DNA of 36,295 nucleotides from positions 1 through 36,295 of the forward strand of contig UQCR01000072.1 of assembly GCA_900539655.1 (NCBI GenBank), written 5' to 3'. The DNA is from an uncultured Robinsoniella sp. (GTDB lineage Bacteria > Bacillota > Clostridia > Lachnospirales > Lachnospiraceae). This document shows, piece after piece, positions 34,387-36,295 of the stretch (the first letter of the stretch is position 1; each line of letters starts with the position of its first letter). A program made the position numbers and the translations under genes. A model generated the notes under the pieces. The model did no database searches, was not told where the DNA came from, and worked only from the letters and a program-made list of their open reading frames with translations.

Positions 34387-34429
34387 AAACACGCTCTAAT
34401 ATAAGAGAGTGGACATCACTGCCCACTCT
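34387..34429 (-). other. Stem-loop and repeat-end match between malE-like and malF-like genes
   Basis: AGAGTGG (34406-34412) and CCACTCT (34423-34429) form a hairpin right after the binding-protein stop, positioned to protect its mRNA or reduce read-through into the permeases. Next to it, AAACACGCTCTA (34387-34398) repeats 12 bases of the terminal repeat of the element at 10654-10821, perhaps a remnant of a copy. Confidence 0.5.
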
Positions 34430-34433
34430 GCAA

Positions 34434-35738
34434 TTATTTCATATCGGAAATTGCTGACTCCGCTTCTTTTTGGTATTGATCAGCCGCCTGGTCTACATCT
34501 TCTCCAGACTTATTCACTGCTGCCAGCAGAGATTCAGCCGGTCCCCACATGACACTCATTTCCGGAATATTCGGCATGGGCTGTGCAGTCTGAGCTGTAT
34601 TTTTCATCGCCGTAATCATTTCATTTGCCGCCACATCAGGATCATCATATGCCTTTTCATTTGCAGGCGCACAGTTGGAATCTTTTGCTAATGCGATACC
34701 CAGATTCACATCCAGCATTGCCGTTAAGACTTTGCCCATGACATCCTTCTTATCCGTTACCGCGTGTGCCATGACGCCGATTCCCTGAATTCCCGCATAA
34801 GGTGCCAGTGCTTTCCCATTTGGCAATTTGATATCTGACAACGACTTGATGCCCAGATTTATGCCTGCCTCTTTAATCCCTGAAACCAGCCATGGACCGC
34901 CGATAATAGCCGCCGCTTTTTTATCATTAAAAAGCGTAGTCACAGTATTATAATCCCCATCCGCTTCCAGCTCTGCAAATTTCTTGTTATAGGCAATCGC
35001 CTCTTTCGTTTCCTTCACATTCAACCCCGGTTCTCCTTTTTCGTTAATAAGATATCCCCCGAATCCATTGATAAATGGAGACACATTATAAGCGGTAGAA
35101 TGTTGGTTCACTAATGCATAAGTGCCATTTTCCGTATCTGTATTTGCTTTCATATAGTCATAAATGCCATCCGTAGTATCCGGTATCTCTCCCTGCCACA
35201 GATCCTTGTTATACATCAGCAGAAGTGTTTCAAAATAAACGGGGAGAAGATACTGCTTATCTTTATAAATACCGGCATCTACAGTCATAGGCAGGAGATT
35301 CTGCAGTTCTTCTTTGGCGATCACATCGGTAATTGGCGCCAGAACTCCCATTTCAACAAAAGTTCCCAGGGAATCATGCGCATACAGATACATATCCGGT
35401 CCATTCTCTGCATCATTGCCATACAACTTAATCTGATCCGTCAGCCCGGTTTTCTTTTCAAACGTAACGCTTATTTGATCATTCTCCAGCGTTTTATTAA
35501 CCGTATCCTGAATCGTCTTCATGATAGCCTCGTCTCCGTCATGCCAGATTTTCACATTAGCTGATTCCATTTTTTCCGTATTTTCTGCTTTTTCCTGATT
35601 CATCGTGTTCTCTGCGTTCTCTGCGTTCTCTGTATTATCTTTTTGCTGTTCACTGGTATTGCTGCTGACTGAACTGCAGCCAGCTAATGTTCCCGCTGCC
35701 AAAGCAGCACATAATACCACACTTAACCCTTTTTTCAT
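34434..35738 (-). CDS. Maltodextrin-binding lipoprotein (MalE/MdxE-like)
   Basis: A 434-residue extracellular binding protein. The signal peptide ends in lipobox LAGC (Cys21); a Glu/Asn/Thr-rich spacer (about 25-60, with short ENAEN-type repeats) leads to the folded domain. Phrases such as VKIWHDGDE, GPDMYLYAHDSLG and AAIIGGPWLVSGI are typical of MalE-type proteins. It is the first gene of the importer operon, with AGGAGG upstream, and delivers products of the secreted amylase to the permeases. Maltodextrin specificity is inferred from family resemblance and context. Confidence 0.92.
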   Translation of the reverse strand: MKKGLSVVLCAALAAGTLAGCSSVSSNTSEQQKDNTENAENAENTMNQEKAENTEKMESANVKIWHDGDEAIMKTIQDTVNKTLENDQISVTFEKKTGLTDQIKLYGNDAENGPDMYLYAHDSLGTFVEMGVLAPITDVIAKEELQNLLPMTVDAGIYKDKQYLLPVYFETLLLMYNKDLWQGEIPDTTDGIYDYMKANTDTENGTYALVNQHSTAYNVSPFINGFGGYLINEKGEPGLNVKETKEAIAYNKKFAELEADGDYNTVTTLFNDKKAAAIIGGPWLVSGIKEAGINLGIKSLSDIKLPNGKALAPYAGIQGIGVMAHAVTDKKDVMGKVLTAMLDVNLGIALAKDSNCAPANEKAYDDPDVAANEMITAMKNTAQTAQPMPNIPEMSVMWGPAESLLAAVNKSGEDVDQAADQYQKEAESAISDMK

Positions 35739-35863
35739 GTTTTTCCTCCTTTTAGGAAACTGTTTTCATTAGCTTCCATTTCATCAACTCATTTACTCAG
35801 TTTTTATATGTTATTTTTATCATAATAATCATTATATTTCAATATTTTATGTGCAAAATTACG

Positions 35864-35891
35864 TATATAATAAGGAAAGCGTTTTACTCAA
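35864..35891 (-). promoter_or_regulatory. Importer operon promoter with embedded operator, copy 2
   Basis: On the minus strand TTGAGT (35886-35891), a 16-base spacer and TATATA (35864-35869) form a possible promoter. The spacer is occupied by TAAAACGCTTTCCTTATT (35869-35886), which matches the operator at 28491-28508 in 16 of 18 bases. A repressor bound here would block polymerase. The leader to the binding-protein start is about 120 bases. Another -10-like TATAAT nearer the gene is possible. Confidence 0.55.
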
Positions 35892-36155
35892 GAACCTTTC
35901 ACTAATCAATTATGGGGCTGCCTGCATTCCTCAATCGTCTCTCTATCCCCTCAATTATTCCCAATTGATAACTATGATAAATAAATTCTGCCAGCAATAT
36001 GTAATCGCCTCCAAAAAAATTACTCATTTTAGAATTATATTATTATTAATCAAGGAATAATCACATAAATATTATTGATAATGTTTTTATCTTACGTCAT
36101 TTTAAGCATTAATTTATCAAAAAGTACTTTTATTTTGTACAATTATCCCAAACCA

Positions 36156-36217
36156 TTGACAAACAAAGATTTTCATTATAACCTCGTCTTCAGGGAGATT
36201 TCTCAGAAATCTCCCTG
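36156..36217 (+). promoter_or_regulatory. Possible promoter followed at once by a strong hairpin
   Basis: TTGACA (36156-36161) and TATAAC (36177-36182) are spaced by a short 15 bases. Just downstream, CAGGGAGATTT and AAATCTCCCTG (36191-36201 and 36207-36217) form a perfect 11-base stem followed by ATTTTC. It may be a leader hairpin or attenuator for a gene beyond the window, or a terminator; the gene is not visible. Confidence 0.35.
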
Positions 36218-36295
36218 ATTTTCAATCAATAAACTTATAATAAAGCCTGCTAATAAAAAGTCAATAGGAAAATGAAATATTTTTGAATTCTAGAT

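Larger units (their letters stand above)
35739..36295. other. AT-rich intergenic region with control elements only
   Basis: No credible gene was found in these 557 bases. They hold the importer promoter and operator (35864-35891) and, further right, a possible plus-strand promoter followed by a strong hairpin (36156-36217). The rest is AT-rich without recognised structure. Confidence 0.6.

Overview
The window looks like a chromosomal segment of a strictly anaerobic, low-GC Firmicute of the Lachnospiraceae type. Evidence for this is the Clostridia-style AGGAGG ribosome sites, an Ni-CO dehydrogenase operon, YesM/YesN-type sensing, two sugar ABC importers without their own ATPase, and large secreted proteins with dockerin-like, FN3, F5/8-like and BIG2-like modules. 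That lineage is inferred from gene content only. No rRNA, tRNA, CRISPR array, phage or transposase gene was seen.

Region 1 (about 0.17-13.2 kb) is a carbohydrate or small-molecule catabolic locus on the minus strand. A UroD-superfamily protein is followed by a palindromic repeat element, then a YesM-like sensor kinase and a YesN-like regulator. Next comes the probable target operon: lipoprotein solute-binding protein, two permeases, UroD-like protein, Gfo/Idh/MocA dehydrogenase and another UroD-like protein. Two direct repeats 20 bp apart just upstream of the binding-protein promoter are a good candidate site for the regulator. A divergent AraC-type gene closes the region. The three UroD-like proteins carry three different versions of the metal-binding motif known from methyltransferases of this superfamily, and no corrinoid protein is present in the window.

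Region 2 (13.4-20.8 kb) holds two overlapping genes for secreted proteins. The first is a 1736-residue M60-like metalloprotease with a dockerin-like module. The second is a 677-residue protein with a possible cohesin-like N-terminal domain, nine Cys-rich repeats and two BIG2-like domains. A terminator-like hairpin lies in the leader between the promoter and the protease start.

Region 3 (20.9-27.4 kb) contains a HAD phosphatase with an ArsC/Spx-family protein, a lipoprotein with three internal repeats, and a compact redox operon: cooS, a CooF-like ferredoxin, a CooF-associated FAD/NAD oxidoreductase and rubredoxin. The promoter of this operon overlaps a perfect palindrome.

Region 4 (27.4-36.3 kb) is a starch/maltodextrin locus. 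It has a LacI regulator, a divergent secreted GH13 amylase with CBM20, and a convergent operon for a maltodextrin-type importer (binding protein and two permeases) ending in a cytoplasmic GH13 neopullulanase/cyclomaltodextrinase-like enzyme. A nearly identical 18-bp operator-like sequence occurs in both control regions, which suggests one regulator controls both units.
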